Source: Nilaparvata lugens
Lineage: Eukaryota; Arthropoda; Insecta; Hemiptera; Delphacidae
Assembly (NCBI RefSeq): GCF_014356525.2
Contig: NC_052516.1
Coordinates: 27,291,796-27,355,795, forward strand
Length of the DNA stretch: 64,000 nucleotides
Reading direction: 5' to 3'
In this document: positions 25,401 to 38,500 of the stretch, piece by piece
Layout of the letters: every line of letters begins with the position of its first letter
Position numbering within the stretch: the first letter of the stretch is position 1
Made by a program: the position numbers and the translations under genes
Notes under the pieces: model-generated
What the model was told of the DNA's origin: nothing
Database searches by the model: none
The model's input: the letters and a program-made list of their open reading frames with translations, nothing else

Positions 25401-28400
25401 GCCAGCCTCCTGAAAAAACTTATTTAAATAGTTTGAGACCTCAGAACCTCCTGTTAGTACAATTCCCTCATCCGTCACTACTTTTCCTATGTAAATGTTC
25501 TCATTTTTTCTTAATGCACCACGCTCCTCATTTATTATCCTCCATACTGAACGATTTAAATTTTTGGACTCTCGTAATGAATCTGCAATAGATTTACCCT
25601 TAGCTATTTTAACCTCATTTATATAGAACCTCTTCAAATTCATATAGTGTTGCTCCTTTGCATAGTCTCTACTTTCCATCATGCGTTTGTATGCAGCTTT
25701 TAAATCATCCCGCAACTTCAAGAGATCATCGGTGATCCATTTATTTTTAATGTTCCCTCCACTAACTAGGACTTTTTTAATAGGACAGCAAACGTTGTAA
25801 TGATAATTCAAAGTTTGTGTGAATGCTGAAAATTTTTCATTTAGATTATTTCCAATATAAACATCATCCCATTCTTCCCTAGAAAGATGCACATTTAGAC
25901 AATTAAGGTTTCCATCACTTACATCTCTCGAGCTTTTTGAGACCACTTTTCTCTGCAGATCCATACTCATCACTCTGCACCCTTAAAGATTGAAATGTAT
26001 GGTCTGATAATTCAGAGTTCTTTACTACAACAGTGCTATCTACTATATTTGTTATGATGTTGTCGATAATTGTCCGAGTGTCTCTAGTGATCCTAGTAAA
26101 TTCACAAACTTTTATTGTGAGGTCATTTTCGGCAAAGAGGTCTCTAAAAGCATCGCTCATTGGGTTCTTTACATGAAGATCAACATTAAAATCTCCTGCT
26201 ATTACAATTCTATTATACTTCTGTGTTAGGTATTGGAGAACTGTATCCATCTTGTCATAAAAATCATTCCAATCTCCGTTTGGCGATCTATATACTCCAA
26301 CAATAGCAGTCCTCTCTTTACCCTTTCCTATAACTACAGATGTAATTTCAAAATTCATTTCAGTTGAAAAACGGCTCAAAAATGACAGTTTCTGAGCTCT
26401 AATGTTACTCTTTAGCAGTATACAAACGCCTCCACTCCTAAGCAGACTTCTACAATAACTAGCACTTATTTTATAGCTTTCAAAACTCAATTGAGAAAGT
26501 TCCGCTTACTTGAGGCCGTGTTCTGAGAATATTACAATTACAACATCTGGATTTTCCACTCTTAGAAAGATATTAATTCTATCTACTTTATTGCTAATGT
26601 ATTGGATGTTCTGGTGCAAAATGATGCAACCCTTTGACACAGTAAAGTCTCGAATTATATGGGCGTCTCTAAAAAATCATTTCCCAAAAAATTATTCAAA
26701 ATCGGGATACTACAGCCAAACATACTAGCATCTCCATCCGTGTTGCAATCATTAGTTACTAATTCATGATCTAGTGTTTGTCTTCTTTCACTGGCTTCAA
26801 TTGAAGGAGAAAAACTATCATCCGAAATTGAAGACAATGATAAATCTATTTCTTTTTCTCTGAAAATAGCTGGTTGAACGCACCCCGTTTCCGATTCAAC
26901 TACTTTTTTTAACTCATTTGTTAACACTTTTTTGCCTATTACATTCATATGCAATCCATGGATTGTGTGGAATCTTCTTGGAAAATTGAACAGCTCAACC
27001 AATTTCAAAGAGTAAGTTTTCGCAATATTTCTAATCCCCTCATTGTACAATCTCACTAGTCGGTGTATGCAAGAATCCCTGGGTAGATCATGTCTGAAAG
27101 GAATTGTACAAAGGACAATATTAGTGTGGCTATTCGTGATTATAGTTTCACCAATCCGTCCTTTCAATCATCTTCCGTACTGTATCGCAGTCATCAGAGG
27201 CACTGATATTGTTAGTGCCAGCCAGGAGAACTATGAAATCGTTGTCTGTGAATGCCTTCACCTCCTGACTAGCACCAACAGCATCCAACACAAAATCCAG
27301 AGGAGCCCCCGGATACACATTACCCGACACCAGAAATCCCGATCCCACAGAATTATGTAGCATGGAGGGAACAGACCTTCCATGACTTGCTGAGAACAAT
27401 AACACCCTCCTCTTCACCGTCCGTGACGATATAGGCGTAACACCCATCTTGATACTGCGTGACAACGTAGAAGACTCATCCCTTCCACTCCGCCTCACCC
27501 CATCAATACCCAACACTCGATGCCCACCCTTGAAATTAGACCCATCATTCACCAACTCACTCTCACTCATCTTCATAGTCAGCCCATGATTCACAATCTT
27601 TGTTTTTGAGGAGGAATCTCTCATTTTCAAATTCTTACTTTTACTTATTTCTGAGATTTCACTGCGCAAGGCTGTATTATCCGCCTCTAAAACCTGTATT
27701 GTAGTTTTCATCGAATCAACTTGATCCAGGAGAGATACATTTTCTAATTTTAGCTCGGCAATGGTATGAGTGAGTTCTCCTTTCTGTTTTTCCAACTTTA
27801 GCTTTAGTTCATCTACCTCATTAGTTAAAGATTGAACGAAATCGATAAGGTCGTCCCTTTGTTGAAGAAGTTCGACCGACCTTACTTCGAGAATATCGAT
27901 GTTCGTCTTAGAACCTCTAAGATTAGGAGTATTCACTGCCATATCGCGAACACCCGGATTATAAGTAATGTGACTCACATCCCCAGAGCAGGAAGGTGAT
28001 AAAGGAGTGGGAGACTTGGCAGAAGGAGGGGCGGTAAACCCGTCACTGTTAACCAAAGGTGAAGCCGGTGCAGAGGACTGTCCTTCATTATCAGTTATTA
28101 CTGAATCCTCATTAATCGAGTCATTAAAAAGCTGATTTAATTTATTTTCAGGTGGAGAATGGTTATGTAAGTTGTTAACATTGATTTCTTCAATCTTCTT
28201 AGCATCTTTGTCGGTTTTCAAGGTAGCCTTACAAGACTTAGATAGACAACGCCATTGAGCTAGACCAGATGTATTAAAACCTGTTAGTCTATACGAAAAA
28301 TCTCTAAATGTGAGTTTAGGATTACCCTTATTAGTTTTACTTAAGATGATATCATCCATTTCCATTCAAAGATCGAGTTTAGACGATTAGTTAGTACCGT

Positions 28401-31400
28401 ACGATACTGTCGTTCAGCAGAAAGTGAATCAAAAGAATGAGTGAGAATAAATTAGTAAATTCTGCAAAATTGATAAAAGGATAAAAGTCTTAAGTTTCGA
28501 ACTTGCAATAGACAATTACTACCGAGTTAGCCCAATAATCAAATAGAGTCCAATCCAAATAGGAAGAGTGAAACAGATTGACATAGGATGTATCAGCTAT
28601 CAGAGTTAAAAAATGAAATTAATGAGAGCAATTTAAAGCGCTTAGAACGCTGCTGAGTCAGAAGAATGAAGTAAAAGCAACAAGATATTGGTACCAGGGG
28701 GTATCAAGGTGACTAGATTGAATCTTACAGATAAAGTGTAAGAATATATTTTGAGTGATAAGGAAGTCTACTACGTTTATAAAGATAAAATTCGGGAAGT
28801 AATACTTTGAGCTAGAAAGGAGACAATTCAAAACAAGAGACTACACTACTCTATCGCACTGAAACAAACAAATAGACTGATTAGATAGTTTGCTTTCTTT
28901 CGTATGAAATAAACAAGTCAATAATTCAGAAAAATATATTTCCGAGTTACCGTTAAATAGCTTAGCCCTCCTCTCACTCCAAACAAGTAAGAATAGTTCG
29001 TTTTAAGCTAACGCGGCGCTTGCGAATCCAAATATATACATCGCGCGTATCCCGTAAAGTTCCGGGACAAGCGCGACAGATATGCTGAGCAAGGCCGCAC
29101 AGGGTTTACAAAATTATTCACCCGTATACGACGCTTACAGGGACAGACTTGGAACACATTGAATTTGTTTGCCACTTACAAAATAGAAATAATTTATAAA
29201 ATAAATAATGACCACTTTATAAAATTGTTCTTTATGAGAAGCAGAGCAAGTAAAAAACGATAAGTGAAAAGACTATTGTGAACTATACAAGAACAGTACG
29301 ATACTAGTAACAAAATTAAAAAAAAAGAACAAAACTTGAAAAAATATCAGAAGAAAATTTATTTACTGTTATGAAACTGTTTGCATAAGCGAAGAAAAAG
29401 AAAAGGCTAATTACGTTGTTTAATTTATTTTGTATTAGAAATTTAAACCTACTTTTTATAACACGAAGATATAATACAATATTTATCACAAATTAATTTG
29501 AAATTGATTTTAGAAGATGAGGATTCTATTCAATTACGGGAAAGATTGAGTATGAAATTGAAAATAGATTTTTTATCATGAATTTACTCAGAAATACTTT
29601 TTAAACTGTTATTACGACTGTATTAAAAAAAAAATAATAAATCTGTAACTAAAGTAATATTAATGGATCCAGTTAAAATAAATTTTAAAATGCGTTTATC
29701 AACTAGAGAAACTTACGTTAGTACAAGGATTGTTAATGATTGATAATAATAATTAATTACGGTATTAGGCTAACATTTACTAAATGATGTTATTAAGATT
29801 GAAAGTTATTTTAATATTTAATGACGCGAAAAAATTAAGTTATAATTAAGATTATGAACACAAAATTCTACTTCAATCTCTGAAAGCAAGAAACGAAAGG
29901 AAGCAGGCTATCTTATCTGAGACGGAGCTTCACCAAAAACACAACCGTCCGCTACCACTGACTTCACTGAACTGAGGTCTAATTTAGGTCTACTGTTCAC
30001 AGAACTACTAGTAATATGCAATCAAAATGGGTCTTACTGTTGAGGCCAGAGGTTCCTGGTGGAAATAATTCTATTGCACAAATCGATTGAGACAAATCGA
30101 TAATTCATTTGTGATAATAAAATTGTAACATTTTTAGGTTAGATTGATACCAATCTAAATTGATACCGGTACTCAGAAAACAGTACTATAAATTGAGTTT
30201 ATTAAATTCTGTTTAGATAATCAGTTCTCAATTGAATTTTCATGTTGAAGAAGTTGAACTGAAAATTATAATGTTCTGATATTTTTGAAGGTTCCTTAAC
30301 GCAGTCAATAAGAAATTTCGCCAAAGGCCTTGAATCATGGCTTTCGTCGGCCATGCTGGAATGTCCTCAGCAGCTGTTGAATATCAAGGTCAGTGGATTG
30401 AAAATTTTTCAAATTTCACATTTTAGAATCACAGATACTATTTCTGGAATAAGTAATTCTATTTTGATATCATTTCCTATACAAATTTAAATAGATACCG
30501 CAGAATCTCTATTCATTTTTGAGGTTCATTAGATTAAAGTTTTTGAAACTCGCACCTAGATTCCACATGTGTTGAAAATAAAATGTGTAAAATAAATCTA
30601 ATTCAATTCATGAATGGTATAATGCTTTCTTTTCCTGTGTCTTGTGTATTTGTTACTGTGGGCTGTGTCTTTTTTGCTCAACCATTTGGATTTTTTGACA
30701 AGTTCCAGATCCCCCCGTTTTAGGTGTGCAGTGGATGCTATTATCATCTATTCATAATGAATATTAATTCTATAAATAACTAAGATCTAAGTGGATGTAG
30801 GAATTTTATATGGGAATAAAAATAATATATTTTTATATTACCGTTTTATATGGGAATGAAAATATTCAATGCACTCCCATCTCACATCAGAGAAATTGAG
30901 GGATTGAGGGAGTTCAAAAGAACACTTAGGGAATTCCTTATTGTATTATGTCCATTATAATTGGCGGACTTCCTTGATAGATGATTTTTGCTTTATGTAT
31001 GTTATTTATTTATTGGATAGAGCAACAGTCGGAAAAGAAAAAACAGGCTATTACCCAAAACTCTTCTATTTCCTAATTTGGTTTCAAATGATCCAAATAT
31101 TATTCAGGTTATATAAATTTCTACACTAAATCGTTAGGGGGAATTTGATGTGTTTTCTTTCTGTTGTGTTTGGATTATTAGCAATATTAGATTACACTTT
31201 GACGTTTCATATACTGCGGGAGCATTGCTTCCTTGATGCAGTTCCATATGACGAATAAGAACAGTAAAGTATTGACTGGTGTGTTTGTAGGTGACGGCAG
31301 TGGGCGCAATTACATAGACTTGGCACCATTCATAATCACATGGAAAAGTAGTGAATGAAACTGAATTAAATGCCATGTTTATAGGTGACGGCAGTTGGCG

Positions 31401-34400
31401 CAATTACACAGACTTTGCGCCATTCATAATCACATGGAAAAGTAGTGATTGAAACTGAATTGACTAGTGTGTTTGTAGGTGACGACAGTGGGCGCAATTA
31501 CACAGACGTTATGCCATTCATAATCACATGGAAAGGTAGTGAATGAAACTAAATTGAGTGGTGTTTTTGTAGGTGAATGCAGTGGGCGCGTTTGCGCAAA
31601 CGCTGCGCCGCTACACGTCGCTGAATCACCTGGCGCAGGCGGCGCGCGCCGTACTGCAGAATTCGGCGCAAATTGGGCAAATGCTCACCGACCTGAACCG
31701 TGTCGACTTCCACAATGTGCAGGAGCAGGCATCCTGGGTGTGTGAGTGTGACTCGGCCCTTGTGCAACGCCTCGAGACCAACTTTAAAGTAAGATTATAG
31801 AATCTTATCTGATGAGAATTTGCAGCTCTCATGATGCAAGTGTGTTAGAAATAGAATCTTTCATGAACATTAATGCAATAGCCCACTACCTCTCTCAACT
31901 CAAATTAGGAATTAATGAATCAAAATCCCATTTTTTTACAGTTTACACATAGCAATAATTCCAAGATAAATCACCTTATTAATGTACAGATAAATGAAAA
32001 AAAAAATGTTAACCAGCCTCGTTTCGTGAAATTCCTAGGGGTTGCTCTCGATCAACATCTCTCTTGGAACTGCTATACTGATCAGCTCTGTGGGAGGGTT
32101 GCATCTGGAGTCTTTGCACTCCTACAAATGAGAAGATTGAATGATACCAAACTCACAATGGCAGTCTATCACTCACTCATAATGTCACATATCCGCTATG
32201 CCATTATTGTGTGGGGTGGGTCGTGCCAGAATTTGGAGAGGGTGTTCAAGCTCCAAAAAAAGATGTTAGAGCGATCAAAGGTATTATTCCTTTAAAGTCC
32301 TGTAGGAACCACTTTAAAGAATTAGGCATACTAACCGTTCCCTCTATTTATATCTATGAGGTGATTATGCATGTTAGAAGAAAGACAATGACTAGAACTA
32401 GAAATGCTGACTCTTATGGATACAATACTAGAAATAGAGGAGACTATGTATCACTGTATCACAGAACAGCTCTTTTTGAGAAAAAACCTACATATATGGG
32501 CCTTAAATTAGAAAGCTTCCTACTCACTTGAAAAATTGTGAAGATGTCGATGTTTTTGAGGAGTTGAAAAGTTTTTTGATGCTTGGAGTATTCTATACCA
32601 CAGAAGAGTTTGTGTGTAGAGAGGGTTTCTTTGTGTGATTTTTTCTTCTTTTTTGTAATTCTGTATGTATTATAAATTTTTGATAATTCCTATACTCTGA
32701 TTAGAGTATCTGGGAAGCTTTAAAAACAAACAAACAATTAGATGCATAAGATAAGGTGTATTTCAACATATTTATTCATTTTATATTGGTAAGGCTGAGG
32801 AAAAGACTAAATGCTTTTGAAGTGTGTTCAATTTTTCCATTCATTAAAAAAAATTTATGCTATTTGGGAGATATCACAAAGACTGACATACTTTATGCGC
32901 CGACACATGATTTCAGCTGAATAATATACAACATTATTTAATGTATAAGTTCTCGCTTCCGTTAACTTCTGTCTGTCTGCCTGTATATTGTCTGTCGGTA
33001 ACATACGCGTAATTAATAATACTACTCGTAATAGCAGTTGCTATGACGTTGACTAATTTGCTATGAATTTTTTTTCGTTCAAAGTGTTGAATTTGTGAGT
33101 AGAAGCTACTACTTCAATAACACTTGATTATCCAATGTAGGTTCTCATTTATTTCATTTATTAGTATCTTTCAAATCAAATTTATTTATTGCCAAAAAGA
33201 AAACAAACAATAATTTACTCATACACATACATACACGAGAAAAAAATGAAAATAAATAATTGTTCATAATACAATATTACACATACATGCATATACGTGA
33301 GAACAAATGTATAAATCATCTTTAAATTTATAAATCATTGAAACTGTTTGAGATATCGATGTACGGGTTTCGCCATGAATTTTTTTTTATATTCTGCATC
33401 GAAATTATGTCTCACATATCCACGTTCCCATTTGAAAAAATGATGTTTGATTCAAAATGAAGCTGAATCCGAAATGAAGTTGGATCCATATGACGGATTC
33501 AGGATGGCGGACGTTGGATCCATATGACGGATTCAGGATGGCGGACAAAAGTTTTGAAGTGATAGAAAGTTTTTTTTTTTTAATTGGAATAGGATCCCCA
33601 TGGAACCTACTGTCGTAATATCATACCACTTGTAAAAGAGATGTAAGTATTCTACATACTTGTAAAATATCATACTTGCTCATGAGCGAGTTCTTCAACC
33701 CAGGGGTCTTCATTTTATTTTATTAATTGATTTATTTATGGAGACAACAGGTAACCCATTATTTGACTAAAATATTATTAAAATACTCCTTCACAAATAC
33801 AATAATACAATATCATTATATAGTAAGCAATGAAAACTTAATTGCAAATATCATTGAAAGAAATTTATTTATCCTATTAATTGATTTTCGTATTTTCAGG
33901 CGACCCTACAGCAGCAGAACTCGCTGGAGGAGTGGGCGTCATGGCTGAAGGGTGTGGTGGCAGCTGTGCTCAAGCCCTATGAGGGAAAACCCAACTACAC
34001 AAAGGCGGCTCGTCAGTTCTTGCTCAAGTGGTCCTTCTACAGGTGACCTACCTTTACAAACACCTTCCTTCGCATTAAAATAAAAAGTGATCCGTGGTCT
34101 AGTGGATAGAGTGCTTGCGTAGCAACCCAGAGATCCCCGGTTCAAGCTCGCTCATCGCCAAAAGTTTTTGACCAGGTCACACTGTTAACGCTGTGTTAAG
34201 CTACGTACACATATTCGCGCTTCCAACCAGCACCGAGCACGCTCCTCCCTCGTACCGCCCTCGTACCACCATCGAACCACAGTCGCACCGCCCACGCACC
34301 CATCATGAACGTTATGGAAGATGTTAGATCTTCTCGCGTTCCCCGGTCGAACCATTGTTGCTCCCCGGTCGATCATCAATCGCTCTGCTGGAGTGACGTT

Positions 34401-35435
34401 CGATTGCGGAGCAGAGCGAAAGTCTGTACGCACCTTTACACAAGAAAGTATAACGTATCTAGATGGATGAAGACGGATTCCCACATAATTAAACCACGTA
34501 TCACGGTTATGACCAGGTCACTCCCATGTTATCGGATGAGCACGTGAAAATGTCGGTTCCGGCCGAAGTATGACAGTCGTAAGACCCATTGACGGCTTAA
34601 ATTATTATTAAGGCGAGGTGGAACTTTCGTCAAAGACTCCCCACCAATAAAAGTGATACGAATATTATTATCAAAATAAAAATAACATCAATTAAAATAA
34701 CACCAATAAAAACTATTTTCGATGATTTCAATGAGCTGAAACATAAAATAAACTTTTCTTATATAGACCTTTTCGAGGTATAGGTTTTTTCGATATTTTT
34801 TGAAAAACGTCAATAACTAGAAACTGATGGTCAAAATCTAATTGCAAGGATGTGGTTGGAAAGAGGAAGAAATTTCCAATAAGATTCATATAATTTGTTC
34901 CTTTGTTTGACGTATCTCAATTTTTATGAGCAGTCAAAGTTGAAAAAAGTACATTTGTCGAGTTCAAACCCCAATTTCAAACAATTTGAACGCTCATAAA
35001 AAGTTGGAGAACGTCAAAGGAACAAATTATAATATGAAATTTACTGGAAATTTCTTCTTCTTTTTAACCATATCCTTAGAATTAGATTTCGACTGATAGT
35101 TTTCCAGTTTATTGACGTTTTTGAAAAATATCGAAAAATCTTTCATTAAAAACCGTAAACAATGTATAAACATTCGACCTTTAGCCATTTTCAATTCTAA
35201 AAATTTTAATTTTTAAATTTTTAAACTTGAAAATGGCCAAAGTAGGCCGAATCTAGTTCTTCGAAATGTTTTAAATAAAAGGGTACTTCATGTTTTTAAT
35301 AATTTTTACTTTCCTCGCCCTATTACCATAGGTAAGGAAAGTATTGCTTTCCAAAAAAAATTAAGGTACCCCAATTTCTAAATTTCTATACGTTTCAAGG
35401 TCCCCTGAGTCCAAAAAAGTGTTTTTTGGGTATTG

Positions 35436-35531
<96 letters not shown>

Positions 35532-38500
35532 CGTCTGTGTACACGATATCTCATCTTTCAATTAACGGAATGACTTGAAATTTGGAACGTAAGGTCCTTA
35601 CAATATAAGGATCCGACACGAACAATTTCGATCAAATGCAATTCAAGATGGCGGATAAAATTGCAAAAATGTTGTCAAAAACAGGGTTTTCGCGATTTTC
35701 TCGAAAATGGCTCCAACGATTTTGATTTAAGTTATACCTGAAATAGTCATCGATAAGCTCTACCAACTGCCACAAGTCCCATATCTGTAAAAATTTCAGG
35801 AGCTCCGCCCCATCTATGCAAAGTTTGATGTTAGATTTCCAATTATCAGGTCTCAGATATAATTTAAACGGAAAATTTCGAGTGGAAAAGATTGAGCATG
35901 AAAATCTTCACAATTAATGTTCTGTAACATTTTCACCTAAAATTGAAAATAAGCTCGAAATTCGAGAAAATGTTATTATTTCAATTACAAACTGTTGGCA
36001 ACTGTTGATTCTATTAAATCATTCACTATGAAGAGATAGCAAACTTCGTGTGTCTCCAGCCTTATTGTCCAGTCACCAGCTGGCTTGGATCTTTGAATAG
36101 TAGACTTGAGATGCGCGGGAACACTAGCGTCAGTTGATCAATTTTCATAACGGCAAGGAAAGTTGGGTGAGTGCGCCACACCAGATTTTTTGCTGATGAT
36201 GATGCCCACATTAGCTCTAGGCTTATGCTTGATAATTGAGACGGATGATGATACAAAATAAAATATTATATTATTAAATTATGATTGATTCTCTCAATCC
36301 ATTCTGAACTGTGATGTATTAACACACTATTCTGATGTTTCAATTAATAATATTATTGACTGTATGTCGTTGAGACATCAGAATACCTTTCGTGGGACAT
36401 CCTGTTTATGATTGGTTCAAATTTTGTTATTAAATTATTATAGTGTTGTTCATATTGTAAAATTGTATTTTTTTGTGAATTGAATGATTGTTTGGTTTGC
36501 AGTTCAATGGTGATCCGAGACCTGACCCTGCGTTCTGCTGCCAGCTTTGGCTCGTTCCACCTGATCAGGCTGTTGTATGACGAGTACATGTTCTACCTCA
36601 TCGAGCACCAGGTGGCGCTGGCCACTGGCGAAACGCCAATTGCCGTCATGGGCGAGGTGAGTGCTATCATTCAGAAAGCATAGCATATGAAGATATCCCA
36701 TGGTTTGTAGAATTCATTCAAAGTTTGTAAGTTTGGTACCAAATTATGGTGTGTATCAAGTTGAGATAAAACTGTATCATTTATGGTAATACCATAAGAA
36801 GATTTCCCATGTTTAGGGCGTTTATGTTCCAAATTTGACTGTTAACTCAATCACAATCAATAGACACAAGTTCAAGAAAAGTTTATTTTCCTGGTTTGTT
36901 GATATTGGAGTAGAATATTGTGAAAATGTAGTTAGACTGTGAATATTTAAACTATTTATATTCTTCATTCTTTTCCTTTACTAGTTGAATTAACTTTTCA
37001 AATTAACTTTCCAATTACTATACTTAATAGAACATTAATATTTATTATTACTAACTTCATAATTCGGTTTGTATTATCAATTTTTACTAATTTTTACTAA
37101 ATATAAAAAACTTTAATTTTATATCACTGAATGAAGTTTGTAAATAGTAATTTTAACAAGCAACAAGCAACTATTAACTTGTACCCCAACACATATAATT
37201 TTATAGTTGGGTGTGAATTTATTCATTAAATTAACTATGCCCATTAAGAAATTATTCAATGCATATAAAACTTAATAGAACATTAATATTTATTATTACT
37301 AACTTCATAATTCGGTTTGTATTATCAATTTTCACTAATTTCAATATAAAAAACTTAAATCTTATATCACTGAATGAAGTTTGTAAATAGTAATTTTAAC
37401 AAGCAACAAGCAACTATTAACTTGTACCCCAACACATATAATTTTATAGTTGGGTGTGAATTTATTCATTAAATTAACTATGCCAATTAAGAAATTATTC
37501 AATGCATATAAAACCCATTTGTTTTATTTGTATTACATGTTATAGTATTCAAATATTTGTATGTAATTGCGTTTGAAGAATAAACTTTGATTGAATCCGA
37601 TTGTCCTATAGTTATTTTTGGTGGAGCTATGTGCAGCTGGTAGTCTCATACTGTGCCGTTCTTACACACTCACCTGGCCAAATCAGTTGTAATATGCAGT
37701 ATTCGACAGTAATTGGCTTGAGTTAACAAAAATCGCTTTGAGATTTGGAATACAAACGACTTATACCATGTGGGATAGCTTCTTATGCTATCTTTCCTCT
37801 ATGGTGCAATAGTGAGGTCCACAGCATTGATGTTGCTATCCTTGTCTCTCATTCGAGAAAACAGATACTAGCTCCACAACTTTGCCAGGTCGTTTTTCAA
37901 CAATGTACAATTATAATCAACAGAATATTCAATCTCAATTAAAGGGCTCAGAGGAATAACGCACATAGTCTAAAATTTGAAAAGTTATGATTTTCATTGC
38001 TACAGTTGGCTATCATGCTGTACTGTTTACATGCAAAATCATACAGATAACATAGTCATAGACTCAGAAGAAAACAATCCATAGAAGTATATAAGTTTTC
38101 TCTGGTCCTAGATATAAGCAAAATAAGAAATAGCAAACAGAGTAGTAACGCACATATTTATTATTTGGAGTGAAACATACTCAAACCACTTGGAGAAACT
38201 TTTTGTAATTAAAAAACACCTTATAAGAGCTATATTGGGAAAACCCATACTCTATCCAAGTGAGTACCTGTTTAGTGAGCTAGATGTTTTAACTGTCAGG
38301 CAGCTATACTTCAATCATCTACATAAATAAACATTTGAATCTTTTCAACCTGCGTGTTTCACCGTATAACCTCCGTCCCACATCTATTACTTTTCAAATT
38401 ACATATACTGTTTTATCAATTTGTAGAAAACAATTTTTATATCAGGTATCAAAGCTCATCAATGTTATTCCTAACCATTTTATCACTAGTAAATTTAATA

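Larger units (their letters stand above)
23579..29950 (-). mobile_element. Near-complete LINE (jockey/CR1-type) with FLYWCH-SGNH ORF1
   Basis: Antisense to Rfx, in its 8-kb intron. The 3' end carries an (AAAC)-type tail (ttttaaaaacaaacaaac on the minus strand, 23579-23600). ORF2 and ORF1 follow to 28365; the remainder to about 29.95 kb is probable 5' UTR, with a GC-rich patch at 28990-29110. The outer limit is uncertain. Coding frames are broken by only a few small lesions, so it died recently. Confidence 0.85.

Noticed and set aside
34083..34160. tRNA-like sequence with GGTCTAGTGG
   Set aside because: The B box has a mismatch, no cloverleaf closes, and a SINE body follows, interrupted by a MITE.
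35361..35561. Open frame of alternating His-Thr
   Set aside because: It is only the translation of the GT microsatellite.
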